This document shows positions 1 through 11,532 of a DNA stretch of 64,000 nucleotides, in pieces; position 1 is the stretch's first letter, and each line of letters begins with the position of its first letter. The position numbers were made by a program, and so were the translations under genes. The notes beneath the pieces were generated by a model that was not told where the DNA came from, made no database searches, and was given only the letters and a program-made list of their open reading frames with translations. Where the stretch lies: assembly GCA_043228905.1 (NCBI GenBank), contig JBHGNT010000003.1, forward strand, positions 8,680,001 to 8,744,000. The letters are read 5' to 3'. This DNA is from Azolla caroliniana (taxonomy: Eukaryota > Polypodiophyta).

Positions 1-596
1 GGCAAGGGAAATGCTGGAGGAGAAGAGCATGCCCAAATTCTACATCCAGAACCGGATCGGTGACAAGGTGTCAGCTCATGAGCTGTATTTTGGGCGGAAG
101 CCGAATTTGAGACACCGTAAGATCTTCAGTAGCACTGCATATGTGCATGTACCGAATGAGAAGCGAAGGAAGCTGGATGCAAAATTGGAAAAATGCATCC
201 TAGCCAGCTATGCTCAAGAGCAAAAGGGTTATAAGTGTTATAACCCTCGGACAAAGCAGGTTTGAGTTAGTCGAGATGTCGAGTTTGATGAATCGGCATC
301 GTGGTACTTCTTACCGACTCCGACTTCCGAATCTGACCCGATGCCGGTGGATGAGGCTAGTGAGCCTAAACCAGCCCAGGTAGAGGATGATGAAGCGTGG
401 ACTCAGGATGAGAGTCCGGAATCGTTCCGATTGAGTGGGCCGAACGAGAGACTGAGTCAATCTGACCAGTCCGATGAGGAACCAGTGAGTAGTGGAGACT
501 CTGTCGTGCAATCATTCCGGTTGAGTGGGCCGAACGAGAGACTGAGTCAATCTGACCAGTCCGATGAGGAATTGGCGAGTAGTGGAGACTCTGCCG
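1..596 (+). pseudogene. Copia T1, left part: integrase end and integrase-RT linker
   Basis: Positions 11-265 encode the last part of a Copia integrase: a short core remnant, then the conserved tail with AYVHVPNEKRRKLDAK and KCILASY.QEQKGYKCYNP, the region where Copia polyproteins normally read HVPKE.R.KLD.K..KCIFLGY. A TGA follows NPRTKQV, but the same reading direction continues (341-596) through an acidic Ser/Glu-rich linker of the kind that separates integrase from reverse transcriptase. The 5' part of the element lies outside the window. The right half resumes at 5365, because another Copia (597-5364) is inserted here; the linker frame rejoins across the insertion once one copy of the 5-bp target duplication is removed. 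It is a decayed mobile-element gene, not a host gene. Confidence 0.85.
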
Positions 597-600
597 TGAA
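421..600 (+). repeat. 90-bp in-frame tandem duplication in the T1 linker
   Basis: Units 421-510 and 511-600 are nearly identical and begin ATC(G/A)TTCCG(A/G)TTGAGTGGG. Each encodes SFRLSGPNERLSQSDQSDEE and a short Ser-Gly tail. The length is a multiple of three, so the frame is kept. The last bases of unit 2 are interrupted at 596/597 by the N1 element. Confidence 0.9.
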
Positions 601-805
601 GGCAACACGAGGATTAGGGTTTAGGTCAAGAACAGAGAGGGAGAGAGTCTGATATGAGAGAGAGAGATGCACGTTGTCTTGGGTACAAAAAAGTGTACCT
701 CTTTTTTGGTTTTTAGATATTATGTATATACAACTCAAAAGTGTGCTACGAGTGCGTTCACATTCGTGCACTAATAAAAGGCACGATGGCCCTTTATTCC
801 CAACA
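597..805 (-). repeat. 3' LTR of Copia N1
   Basis: A 209-bp LTR matching 5157-5364. On the + strand it starts TGAAGGCAACACGAGG and ends ATTCCCAACA, so on the element strand it has TG...CA ends. It contains the shared AACTCAAAAGTGTGCTACG segment. The bases just to its right (806 onward) read as GGTGGGAGGT on the element strand, a suitable polypurine tract. Confidence 0.9.
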
Positions 806-901
806 ACCTCCCACCTAAAGGCAATGTGTCGTGAGAAGAAAACAACCAAAAAAAAGTCAGCTAAGTCCAAGTATGTACAAAGTTGAACTACATACATACA
901 T

Positions 902-3900
902 CTATCCAACTCCCATCATCTGTCGACAATGAGCAAATCGCTCAACTGGAAGACCCTTCGTGAGAAGATCTACAGGATTATTATTTGTATGTACTTTGAC
1001 AAGCTCAATGTTCTTGTTGTCAAGTACATCTCTGATGAAGTGATATTTCACCTCTATGTGCTTCGTCTTTGCATGAAAGACGGGATTTCGAGCTAGCATG
1101 ATAGCACTATGGCTATCACAATGAAGAATAGGTAACTCTGTAATGCCAAGATCTCTCACTAGATATGAAAGCCATAAAGCCTCTTTGCATGCCTCAGTGG
1201 CAGCAACATACTCTGCCTCTGTAGTAGACAATGCAACACACTTCTGTAGTTTGGAGATCCAAGAGACCGCTCCTCCTGTGAAAGTAAACACATACCCATA
1301 AGTAGACTTCCTACAGTCTGCGTGACCAGCATAGTCCGCATCCGTAAAACCAACGACAGATGCCTTTTGCTTTCCAAAGCAAATACACAAGTCCTTTGTG
1401 CCTTTGAGGTATCTCATAATACCTTTCACCGCTTCCCAATGCTTTTTGCCGGGATTTTCCATATACCTACTAACCACTCCCACTACAAAGGCAATATCAG
1501 GGTGTGTAGCAACCATCGCATATATCAAACTGCCAACGGTAGAAGCATATGGAACCTTAGCCATTTCAGCCTTCTCATCATCAGATGTGGGGTTGTCTTC
1601 TGCACCGAGTTTCAAATATGGAGGCAATGGAACCCCAATTGTTTCCCCCCCCCTCCATATTGAAATGCTGCAAAACCTTAGAGATATACTCCTGCTGAGA
1701 TAGAAAGAGTACCCCTTTCGATCGGTTTCAGAGTATTCGCATGCCAAGGATGTGATTTGCATCACCAAGATCCTTCATATCAAATCTGCCATGAAGGCTT
1801 TGCTTCAATGAATTCAAGGCATGAACATCCTTGCCAACAATCAACATATCATCAACATACAAAACCAAGATAATCAGGCTGCCATCTCCTGCCTTCTTGG
1901 TGTACAAGCAATGGTCCACTTGACTTCTACGAAAACCTTGAGATTGCATAAATGCATCAAATTTATGATACCATTCTCTTGGTGCTTGTTTCAACCCATA
2001 CAAACTCCTTTTGAACTTACAAACCAATTTCTCTTTGCCTTTAGTGACAAAACCTTCAGGTTGTTGCATATATATGTCTTCATGCAGATCGCCATGTAAA
2101 AAGGCGGTCTTCACATCCATCTGTATGAGCTCCATATCTTCGGTTGCAACTAAGCCCAAAATGATTCTTAATGTAGTCATCTTGACTATAGGCGAGAAGA
2201 TCTCATCAAAATCAACCCCATATTCCTGCTTGTATCCTTTTGCAACCAATCTTGCTTTTTACTTTGGCGAGGAATCAAAAATTACCTTCATTTTATAAAC
2301 CCATTTGCATGGAAGTGTTTTCTGCCCTTTAGGCAATTGCACCAAATCCCAAGTATCATTTTTCTCAAGAGATTCCATCTCTAACAACATGGCTTTATAC
2401 CATTTCTTATTGTCCTGTCTGTCCATTGCTTCCTTGAAGCAAGTCGGTTCGCCACAATCAGTTACCATGACATAATCAGCCACATTGTTTGCATCAAGAA
2501 CAAATCTGTCAGGCTGTCTCGTAACTCTAGACGATCTCCTAACCCAATGCTCATTGTTTGGTAGCTGTTGAGCCTGCAAATCATCATTTTCAATTTGCAG
2601 TCCAGGCATTTCAACCTGCAAATCAGCATTCACAGCTTGTTGTTCTAGCTGTTCCTGCACATTTGTGGCTCATCATTATTGGCAAAGACTGGATGATCAT
2701 TTCCAACCTCATTTTCTGCATTTGCAGGTAATTTTACAACAGGTGTTTGTTGTTGTATAGCGGGCACATTTTCCTGTCTAAAAGGTATTTCTTCTCGGAA
2801 TACAACCCTATATACTTCCTCAGTCTTTTCGGGTTGTTTATGCATGCGATTTTCCCAGAAGGTAACATCATTGCTGCATACTAATTTTCTTTTCTCGGGA
2901 TCCCACAATCTATACCCCACCTTGTCACCGTATCCTAGGAAAATACATTTGCAGGACTTTGGCTCAAGTTTGTTGCGTTGTTCTTTACGAATGTGCACAA
3001 AAGCCTCACAGCCAAACACTCTCAAGTGAGCATATGAAGGTGGCTTGCCCGACCACACTTCTTGGGGTATTCCCCCTCCCAAAGACCTGTTAGGTGACCG
3101 ATTAATCAAGTGAACAACTGTCATAACAGCCTCTGCCCAAAAACCATGGGGTAACACAGCATGAGACAGCATAGTACGGACCTTATCTTGAATAGTCTGA
3201 TTCATACGCTCTGCAACTCCATTTTGGGGTGGATTATAAGGGGCAGTGAGTTCCCTCTTTATCCCTTTGCTGTCACAAAATGCTTGAAAAACCTTGGACA
3301 CATATTCCCCACCATTGTCAAAGCGAAGACACTTAAGTGTCTTATCAATTTGATTCTCAACTAATGCCAAAAATGTTCAAAATTTGTCGAGCACTTCATC
3401 CTTGCTACGAATAGGGTAAACCCATACCTTCCGTGTAGCATCATTGACCAAAGTGACTAAGTATTTCTTTCCCCCTAATGATAGCCCTGGCATCTGACAT
3501 ACATCTGAATGTACTAACTCAAGCGGGAACGACTTTAGCGAAAGAGACTTTTTATGAGATGTTTGTACATGTTTACCATAAATGCAATGATCACAATGTT
3601 CAAAATCAACATAACGAAGACACAGCAAGTAACCCAAACGAGAAAGTACTTTCATACTAGTTTCACTCATGTGTCCCAACCGGCCATGCCACAAAGAAAC
3701 ACTAGGCTGCTCAGTTATGGCAACAACATGGTCACTCACACTAGATACATGGAGAGGATACAAAGTATCACTTTTACTACCCTTGGCAATAACTCTAGAT
3801 CCCTTACAAATCTTCCATTTCCCATCACCAAAGGTTGTGTGAAATCCATCATCATCTAGTTGTCCTGTGCTAATCAAGCTCTTCTTGAGCTGAGGTACAT

Positions 3901-5018
3901 GTCGTACATGCTAAAGTGTGAAAGCAGAACCATGCTGAAACTGTAATTGCACAGTGCCAATACCTGCAATTTCACATGCATAGTTGTCCCCAAGATGGAC
4001 AACACCATGTCGACCCCCTATGTAATCTGAAAACCACTCACGATGAGGGGTGACATGAAAAGAAGCATCGGAATCGAGTATCCAAGTGTGCATGTCACCA
4101 TCCGTATCTGCAAGTAAAGCATGTTCTCTACGGCATGATGAAACAAAGAGTACATCATTTCCACTATCACTATCATGAGTGACTACATTCACCTCTTCAC
4201 TTTTAGTATTGCCTTTCCTCGGTTGAATGTCTCTCTTTTCTTCTATGAAATCATCTATCTTCTTGCCCTTTCCTTTCTCTTTCTTCCATTTGAAACAATC
4301 ACGTTTAAAGTGACCCTTTTTGCCACAGTGATGGCATTCTACATCTTTACCATGTGATTTACTACGGCCATAACTATCAAATTTGCCCCTTTGTTGTGAC
4401 CTACCCCTCATATGCAACGCACTAGAGGACTTATTGGATGCATTATTTTGCCGACTCATCTCTTCCATGAGTAGAGAACTCTCTACATCGGCATAAAGAA
4501 GCATCGCATTTGAATTGCTCATAGCAGTCCTGAAAGTATCCCAACTTTCTGGCAAGGTGCAAAGTAAAAACGTGGCCTTAAACTCATCATCAATGATGAA
4601 TTTCAAGGCAATCAACTAGCTGAAAATGGAATTGAACTCACTCAGGTGAGTTGACATGGGTGTGCCCTCTGTCATACGCAAATCCATAAGTTTCTTAAGC
4701 CAATAAACTTTGCTAGTTGCCATCTTTTGGGCATACAGTTCCTCTAGTCTAATCCATATAGAATAGGCGGAGTCCAAACCTTCGATATTAAAAAGCAAGG
4801 CATCAGAAATCGACAACTCAATAGTCGAACGTGCAAGCTCATTCAACTCTTGCCAATCATCTTCATCCATATCTATAGGCTTTACCCCTTTGGCTTTTAT
4901 AGGCATGCTTCTTTTGCAGCAAGATGTTGTAGCACTACTTTTTCCAAACCGCAAAGTTATGTGCACCCTCAAGCTTCTTGATGTGCATAAGGTGGCTACT
5001 TTCACTGCTGCTAGTCAT
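902..5018 (-). pseudogene. Copia N1 gag-pol polyprotein, broken
   Basis: The gag start is probably the ATG at 5018, giving MTSSSESSHLMHIKKLEGAH; a stop follows after AVWKK and the gag frame resumes after a frameshift near 4900. Domains in order: UBN2-type gag; CCHC knuckle CHHCGKKGHFKRDC (about 4300); protease LDSDASFHVTP, where the catalytic DSG motif reads DSD (about 4060); gag-pre-integrase LWHGRLGHMS; integrase core with LVHSDVC, DNGGEY and NGVAERMNQT; reverse transcriptase with VDVKTAFLHGD-like and LYVDDM motifs (1728-2249); RNase H with TTEAEYVA and HCDSHSA (902-1768). In-frame stops lie near 4616, 3908, 3374 and 2256, and a frameshift near 1740 separates RT from RNase H. The altered protease site and the stops make it inactive. 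Confidence 0.92.
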
Positions 5019-5138
5019 GATTTTAGCCCAAACGGAGGACCAAACCTGCATTGTAGAAAACGTGACCTGCTCTGTAGAAAACCTTAAACTCTACTCTTCA
5101 GAAAACCCTAAAATTTTCTCTGCATAAAACCCTAAACC

Positions 5139-5156
5139 TTGGCTCTGATACCAGTT
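5139..5156 (-). promoter_or_regulatory. Primer binding site of Copia N1 (initiator tRNA-Met)
   Basis: On the - strand, directly after the 5' LTR end TTCA, the sequence reads AACTGGTATCAGAGCCAAGG. TGGTATCAGAGC complements the 3' end of plant initiator tRNA-Met, the usual Copia minus-strand primer. It fixes the LTR boundary at 5157. Confidence 0.9.
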
Positions 5157-5364
5157 TGAAGGCAGCACGAGGATTAGGGTTTAGGTCAAGAACAGAGAGG
5201 GAGAGAGTCTGAGTGAGAGAGAGAGATGCACGTTGTCTTGGGTACAAAAAAGTGTACCTCTTTTTTGGTTTTTAGATATTATGTATATACAACTCAAAAG
5301 TGTGCTACGAGTGCGTTCACACGCATGCACTAATAAAAGGCACGATGGCCCTTTATTCCCAACA
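5157..5364 (-). repeat. 5' LTR of Copia N1
   Basis: A 208-bp partner of 597-805 with the same termini and a GA-rich stretch. It differs by a few substitutions (for example ACGCATGC for ATTCGTGC) and a small length change in the GAGA run. Confidence 0.9.
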
Positions 5365-7750
5365 TGTCGTGCACTCCCCGCGCAAGGAACCGAGGAGACG
5401 GTTCACGCGCAAAGAGAAGGGGAAGAAGAAGATGTCGGAATTCGAAACCGGCAACGATGAGTCGGATCGGTGTGCATCCAACCCCAGCAAGGAGAAAGGT
5501 GGATCTTCGGCAACGAAGACCGAACCGACCAAGAAGGGCCTCAAATCGGGTAACGGTGAGTTACGCCAGTCCACCCGCCAAAAGGATCCTGTCAAGTGGT
5601 ATGGGTACAATGAGTACATGGCGCATCACTATGCGTACATGAGTAAGGTGGCGGAAGTGCGTGAGCCGGAGAGCTACGCAGAAGCGGCCAAGGACGCAAA
5701 TTGGTGTGCCGCTATGGAGAATGAAATGCGGGCACTTGATGTCAACAAGACATGGGACCTGGTTGACCCTCCTCGTCACTGTAAACCGATCGGATGCAAG
5801 TGGATATACAAGGTAAAGTACAACGCCGACGGTTCTGTTAACCAGTATAAAGCCCGGTTAGTGGCGAAGGGATACGCGCAAACCCACGGAATCGACTACG
5901 ATGAGACCTTCGCTCCTGTAGCGAAGATGACAATTGTTCGAGTGGTGCTGGCGGTTGCTGCGGCAAGGGGGTGGCATCTTCATCAAATGTATGTGAAGAA
6001 TGCATTTCTTCAAGGTGATCTTGAAGAAGAAGTTTTTATGACTCAGCCTCCCGGTTTTCAATCGGAGATGAACAAGTCGGCGGTATGCTGACTGAAGAAG
6101 TCGTTGTATGGCCTGAAGCAAGCCCCTCGAGCTTGGAATGCGAAGATCACGCACCGGTTGCGTAAGATGGGGTTTGTGGCCTCCAAATCGGACTCTTCAT
6201 TGTTCGTCCGGCAAGGCTCAGCCGGTCCGGTATGTATACTATTGTATGTTGATGATCTAGTCATCACTGGACTGGGTGTTTCGGAAATCAACCGCGTCAA
6301 GTCCTAGTTGTCGAACGCATTTGAGATGAAGGATCTGGGGGACCTTCATTATTTTCTAGGGATCAAGGAGATCCGAAACCCGGACGGCATATTGCTCTCA
6401 CAACGACATTACATCTTGAATATGTTGTACAAGTTCGGCATGACAGAATGTTGACCTGTATCCACACCCTTGGACCGGAACCAGAAGCTTCGTCCCAACT
6501 CCGAACCGGCCTGCAACGAGCAACGGTTCCGACAAATTGTCAGAAGCCTTATTTACTTCACTATCACGCGACCCGACATCAGCTATCCGGTCGAAATGAT
6601 AAGTCAGTTCATGTAGAAGCCGACCATGGAGCACCTTCAGTGCGGGCAATGGATATTGTAGTATGTCAGCGGCACGAAGGACCGGGGACTGTTATACCGG
6701 CGAGGTATAACCGAAGAGCTCATCGGTTACACGGATGCTGACTGGGCCGGCGATGCATCAGATCGCCGATCAACCTCTGGTTACATGTTTTCCCTTGGTA
6801 GCGTAGTTGGTGCGTGAAGCAGCAAAAAGCAGCCAACAGTTGCTCTGTCGAGCACTGAGGCTGAGTATCGGGGCGCTACCATTGCTACCTATGAAGCCAT
6901 TTGGCTTCGGCGACTGCTGCCAGACTTGCGGATCGAGGTACCGACCCCAGTCCTGATTTATTGTGATAACATCATCAGCATGCAGCTCGCCAAGAACCCC
7001 GTATTCCATGCTCACACAAAGCACATCAAAGTGCACTATCACTTTGTGCGTGAGCGGATCCTGAGCGGTGAAGTTGAACTTCGGTATGTTCACACGGATC
7101 GGCAAGTTGCCGACATCTTCACCAAACCACTCGGATCGGACAAGTTGCAGCACTTCACCGAAATGCTTGGTGTTCAGCATCTCGACGTGCCACACTTGAG
7201 GGGGAGAATGGCCAAAGACACCGAAACGGGCAAAGGCAAAGAGACTGTCGATTGCGCCGGTGAGGGAAGAACAGAAGGCGGCAGAGTCAAGAAGGATAGA
7301 ACTGACCAAAGGAAGAAGGCCAAGACCCGGACATGGTCCGATGTGGTGAAGGGCTTGGAACCAGAAGACGAATCAGGAGCAACCAATTCGGACGAGAGCT
7401 GGAACGAATCGGAGACAGTCGATTCAGTTCAAAAGACAGATTCGGAAGAACCGGATCAATTCAAGGCTAAGCAGACAAGGATGCAGCGGAAGTCGATGCC
7501 ATCGCGGAGGAACCGACGGATCGATAAGCACCGGAGTCATAGCAGCGAAGGAGCTGAGAGGGGCCTATTGAGCAGACATACCGACCGAGAAGGTCGAGGC
7601 ACGCAGAAGAAGAGGGGCCGCGGCAAACAGAACCGGACCGGACGAGGAGCACGAGCAAGGTGGAGCGACGCCAGGAGAAGTCAGTGGGAAGAACCGACTG
7701 CCATAGAGACTGACACTAGGATCCAACCTCAAGTTGAGCTTGAGGGGGAG
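5365..7750 (+). pseudogene. Copia T1, right part: reverse transcriptase, RNase H and basic C-terminal extension
   Basis: Continues the T1 polyprotein. After a charged linker ([17 protein letters not shown]) comes the [53 protein letters not shown] and SLYGLKQAPRAW, with the catalytic LLYVDDLVIT near 6240. RNase H follows: YTDADWAGD near 6730, STEAEYRGA near 6860, IYCDN near 6960 and VADIFTKPL near 7110. One frame runs nearly throughout but is cut by stops near 6089, 6305, 6451 and others, several explained by CGA to TGA or CAG to TAG. From 7195 a basic, low-complexity extension continues the frame to the 3' LTR, which is atypical (separate entry). Non-functional. Confidence 0.92.
7192..7750 (+). 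other. Basic C-terminal extension between two polypurine-like tracts (T1 copy)
   Basis: RNase H ends with HLRGRM, encoded by CTTGAGGGGGAGA at 7195-7207; this is where the polypurine tract and 3' LTR normally begin in Copia. Here about 540 bp of open frame follows, rich in Lys, Arg, Glu and Ser (TRTWSDVVKGLEPEDE, then GRGARARWSDARRS). It ends with PQVELEGEC, encoded by a second tract CTTGAGGGGGAGTGT that overlaps the LTR start. Related extensions occur in T2 (9755-10280, truncated by a stop) and T4 (12060-12507). Function unknown; composition suggests nucleic-acid binding (inference). Confidence 0.75.
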
Positions 7751-8150
7751 TGTTGAGCGGCAAGCTCAATTGGAGCCGGATCGGCTGAATAAGCCTGAGC
7801 CGGCAAGCGAGATGGATCGTTAAGCCATGAGCAACTGAGCCGGAAAGCAACAGAGCCGGTGAGCTGGGGAGCCGGTTAGCCGGATCCAATTGGTAACCGA
7901 AAGCCTAGTATTAGTTTAGATTTCTAGGCAATTATAGTCTCGTAGTAAGTGTCAAAAGCTCGTGTGAGCATTGAAGTACGCGGCACTTCTGTCAGCCCCA
8001 CGAGGACTTGTATAAATAGTGCTACTGAGCACAATTGTATGCACATAGTGTTTTTATCGTTTTTGAATATAGCTTTTACGTTCTGCTCTCTCTGTCTCTC
8101 CCATGTACTATGTGTATTCCCTACCTTCTCTATTTTCTAACGCTTCCGCA
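7751..8150 (+). repeat. 3' LTR of Copia T1
   Basis: A 400-bp LTR beginning TGTTGAGCGGCAAGCTC directly after the purine tract GAGGGGGAG and ending CGCTTCCGCA. It resembles the T4 LTR (12508-12940) in its ends, the GAGCATTGAAGTAC segment, the TATA region and the CTCTGTCTCTCCC stretch. Confidence 0.82.
8011..8019 (+). promoter_or_regulatory. TATA box in the T1 LTR
   Basis: TATAAATAG within GGACTTGTATAAATAGTGC. The equivalent TTGTATAAAA occurs in the T2 LTR (10506) and T4 LTR (12764), followed in each by an ACTGAGCAC or TCTGAGCAC stretch that probably marks the transcript start. Confidence 0.6.
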
Positions 8151-10280
8151 AGCAATCGTTTACAAAACCCCGTAAAGAGATGCGGGTATAATGCGTACAT
8201 GGTGCACCATTATGCGTACATGACGCGAGTGGCGGAAGTGCGTAAGCCGAAGAGCTACGCAGAAGCGGCGGAAGACGCAAACTAGTGTGCCGCGATGGAG
8301 GAAGAGATGCGCGCTTTAACGAACAATGAGACTTAGGACCTGGTTGACGTACCGAAAGGTGTAAAGCCGATCGGATGTAGATGGGTGTATAAGGTGAAAT
8401 ACAACACCGATGGCTCCACCAACCGATATAAGGCCTGTTTGGTTGCGAAATGCTACGTGCAGAAGCACGACGTAGATTACAACAAGACCTTCGCCCTAGT
8501 CACGAAGATGATTACTGTGTGAGTTCTGCTAGCCGTAGCTACGGCGAAGGGGTGGCATCTACATCATATGGATGTAAAGAATGTGTTCCTGCAAGGTGAT
8601 CTTGAAGAACAGGTGTACATGGTACAACCCCCCCGGATTCCTATCCGAATAGAACACTTCGGCTGGTTGTCGATTGAAGAAGTCTTTATATGAACTTCAG
8701 CAAGCCCCGCGAACTTGGAACGCGAAGATTACGCAACAATTGCGTAAGATGGGGTTTGCGTTGTCGAAGTCGGACTCCTTGTTGTTTGTTCAACAAGGTC
8801 AACATGGACCGGTTTGTCTTTTACTTTATGTTGATGATTTAGTCATCGTCGATGCCGACCTGGAAGAAATCAGTCGTGCAAAGTCTCAGCTTGCGGCATC
8901 GTTCGAAATGAAGGATCTTGGCAACCTTCATTGCTTCCTCGGGATCGAAGTGATCCGTTCCCCCGAAGGCATATTGATCAGCCAGCGTCACTATGCATTG
9001 AATATGCTCTTTAAGTTCGGGATGGCAGATTGTAAGCCCATCTCGACCCCTCTAGATAGAAACGTAAAGCTTCGCCGAGATTCGGGAAAGGCGTGCAACC
9101 CGACACAGTTTCGACAGATTGTCGGAAGCCTCATTTACTTGACAATCACTCGGCCGGACCTCAACTATCCGGTCGGCTTAATCAATCAATTTATGTCGCA
9201 ACCTCCGGTCAAACACTTTCAGTGCACGCAAAGGATACTGCGATATGTCAGCGGCACTAAGTACATGGCGTCGTTGTATCGGGCAGGCGTAGCCGATTGG
9301 GCCGGAAATGCCAATGATCGTAGATCCACATCTAGATAAGCATTCTCAATGGGAAGTGCGGCGATTGTGTGGAGCAGTAAGAAGCAACCGACAGTGGCAC
9401 TATCAAGCACAGAGGCCGAATATCGAGGGGCGATTATCGCTACGTGCGAAGTCATTTGGCTAAAACGGCTATTACGGGATCTGCATGTGGAGGTGTCCGC
9501 TCCAACGACGATTTATTGTGACAACCTCAGCAACATCCAACTTGCAAAAAACCTTGTATTCCACACTTGGACCAAGCACATTGAGGTGCACTACCATTTT
9601 GTCTATGAGTGTTTCCTTTCCGGTGAAGTCAAACTAGTGTATGTTCCGACAGATCGGCAGATTGCCGACATCTTCACCAAACCCCTTGGTCTCGACAAGT
9701 TGCGGCATTTCTCGAGTGAGCTGGGATTGCATCACCTCGACACGCCGAACTTGAGGGGGAGACAGGATTCTGAGCATGAAAGGAGCGGAAGTGACCGCAA
9801 TGCCGAGTCGGATGAAGAATTTGATTTCGGGTCGGCTGAAGAAGTCGAAGGAGGAAACAGGGGCCGTAATCGCAAGAAAGAGCCAAAGATAGCCGGACAA
9901 GGAGGAGATATAACCAAGAAGGGCATAAAGGCCAAGACCAAGATGTGGTTTAATGTTGTCAAGGTCCTGAAGACCGAAGATGAATTGGAGATAGCCAATT
10001 CGGACGTGAGCGGAAACGAGTCGGTAGTGACCGATTCAAGCGAAATGTTCGATTCGGACATGGCGAATCAACTAAGGGGCAAGCGAAGGAAAGGGTAGCG
10101 GAAGAGGCACCAATACCGCGATAGCAATGGAGCTGAGAAGGGCCACACGAGCAGACAAGCCGACCAAGAGGCGCGCAGAATCGAATGGGTCGAGGAGCGC
10201 GAGTGAGGCATAAAGCCAAGAGAAGCCAGAGCGAAGATCAAGAAGAGCGAATGGAACCTCAAGTTGAGCTTGAGGGGGAG
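8151..10280 (+). pseudogene. Copia T2: RT, RNase H and extension only
   Basis: Immediately after the T1 LTR the sequence enters the start of an RT domain (NPVKRCGYNAYMVHHYAYM), so primer site, gag, protease and integrase are missing. RT continues with stops and substitutions to 8673, then runs open 8674-9339 (SLYELQQAPRTW, LLYVDDLVIV, MKDLGNLHCFLGIEV). RNase H is at 9349-10098: VALSSTEAEYRGA, IYCDN, TKHIEVHYHF and IADIFTKPL. After HLDTPNLRGRQ the frame goes on into a charged extension like that of T1 (KTKMWFNVVKVLKTEDELE) and stops at 10098. Non-coding similarity to the T1 extension runs on to the purine tract before 10281. A decayed internal fragment. Confidence 0.88.
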
Positions 10281-10650
10281 TGTTGAGATACAAGCTCAAC
10301 ATTGGGTGCGTAAACGGGTGCATAACCTAGTGCGTAGACTGGGTGTGTAAGACCATACGCACAACATGGTCGTAGCAATGTGTAAACCGGGAGGCCGTTA
10401 GAACTTTATTCCTTGTAAGGAATAATTTTGGGAGTTAGTGTAGAAGCCTCATTTATGAGCAATCAAGTACTGTCATACTTGTGTCGGCCCAATAGTCAGG
10501 GCTTGTATAAAAGGTGCTCACTGAGCACGAAGTACACACAGAGAACATACAGAGAATTAATTTTTTGAATATAGTTTCGTTTTTTCTCTCTCTCTCTCCC
10601 TCTCCTTCTCTGTGATTTCTGCGTTTTACCGAACTATCATACTTCCGAAC
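10281..10650 (+). repeat. 3' LTR of Copia T2 (right end approximate)
   Basis: Begins TGTTGAGATACAAGCTCAAC after CTTGAGGGGGAG. It has TTGTATAAAAGG at about 10504 and GCTCACTGAGCACG, matching the other T LTRs. The right end is set near ACTTCCGAAC by analogy with GCTTCCGCA and is uncertain by tens of bases. Confidence 0.65.
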
Positions 10651-11532
10651 TGTGTACTCTGTGTCTTACGCATACACTTCTGCACACGTATTCTTTTACA
10701 CTCAAAGTGTTTAGAAACATTGCAAATGTATGCATCCCGAACGAAAAACAACAAAAGCCCGACGCAATGTCGGAGAAATGTATCCTCGTACGATACTTGT
10801 ACGAGAAAAAGGCATACAAGTGCTTCAACCCTTCAACCCTAGCGGTTCAGGTAAGTCGAGACGTAGTTTTCGACGAGTCGATATCATGGTATGGGCCTGA
10901 TTTGGCTCCATCCAACCCGACCGAGGAAGAGTTGAACGTCAACTCAGATGACGTTATTCAGCCAAGTCCTCTACCAAAGGACAATCCAAGCTCTACCGAG
11001 CTACGTGGACCACCCGAGTTAAGTGACGAAATCGGACAAAGGCAAAGATAAGATGCCCGAATACGAAGTTGACCACCCCAACGACAGTGATTTGGATGTG
11101 TCGGCTCGCTCACTAGACAATGAGTTTGGTGTACCCATTATGCGAACACCCGGAGTACAAAAGGCACTCACATTGGCAAGCGAAAAACTTAGACGCTCAT
11201 CTAGAGAGAAGAACCTCGTCACTCGGCTTGGTTACAACGAGTATATGGCCCATCATTATGCCTTCGCGATGAAGGTAGTGGCCAAACAAGATCCCGAGAG
11301 CTCTATAGAAGCGGCTCGTGACCCATGATGGGTGGAAGCAATCGGCCTTCGTCCATTTCACACTACAAGCCTTCGTCATCGGCTTGAGGGGGAGGAACCG
11401 AAACTGCAGAAAACCCAAGGTTGGTCGGAAGCCGACGACCTCGAAAACCGAAAAGAAGCCCACATCTAAACCTGGACAACGCCAAAAGCAAAACCGGATG
11501 TCAGATGCCTCACACTTGAGCTTGAGGGGGCG
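10651..11532 (+). pseudogene. Copia T3: integrase tail, linker and start of RT
   Basis: From about 10704 the integrase C-terminus is readable (VCIPNEKQQKPDAMSEKCIL, EKKAYKCFNPST, VVFDESISWYGP), then an acidic linker with a frame change near 11030, then the RT entry [15 protein letters not shown] near 11230. A TGA follows EAARDP. The rest of RT and RNase H are absent: the sequence jumps to CTTGAGGGGGAGG (11384), a short 140-bp basic stretch, and a second GCTTGAGGGGGCGTGT at 11520. T3 thus repeats the doubled purine tract in shortened form. Confidence 0.82.

Larger units (their letters stand above)
597..5364 (-). mobile_element. Complete but defective Copia LTR retrotransposon N1, nested in T1
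   Basis: A full-length Copia element on the - strand. Two near-identical LTRs (597-805 and 5157-5364) begin TGTTGGG and end TTCA in the element's own direction. The flanks are TGCCG on the left and TGTCG on the right, a 5-bp target duplication with one mismatch. Internal order from the right is primer site, gag, protease, integrase, reverse transcriptase, RNase H, purine tract: the Copia order. By eye the LTRs differ at only a few bases plus a small indel, so insertion is fairly recent compared with the decayed T elements. The coding region has in-frame stops and at least two frameshifts, so it is not autonomous. Confidence 0.93.
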
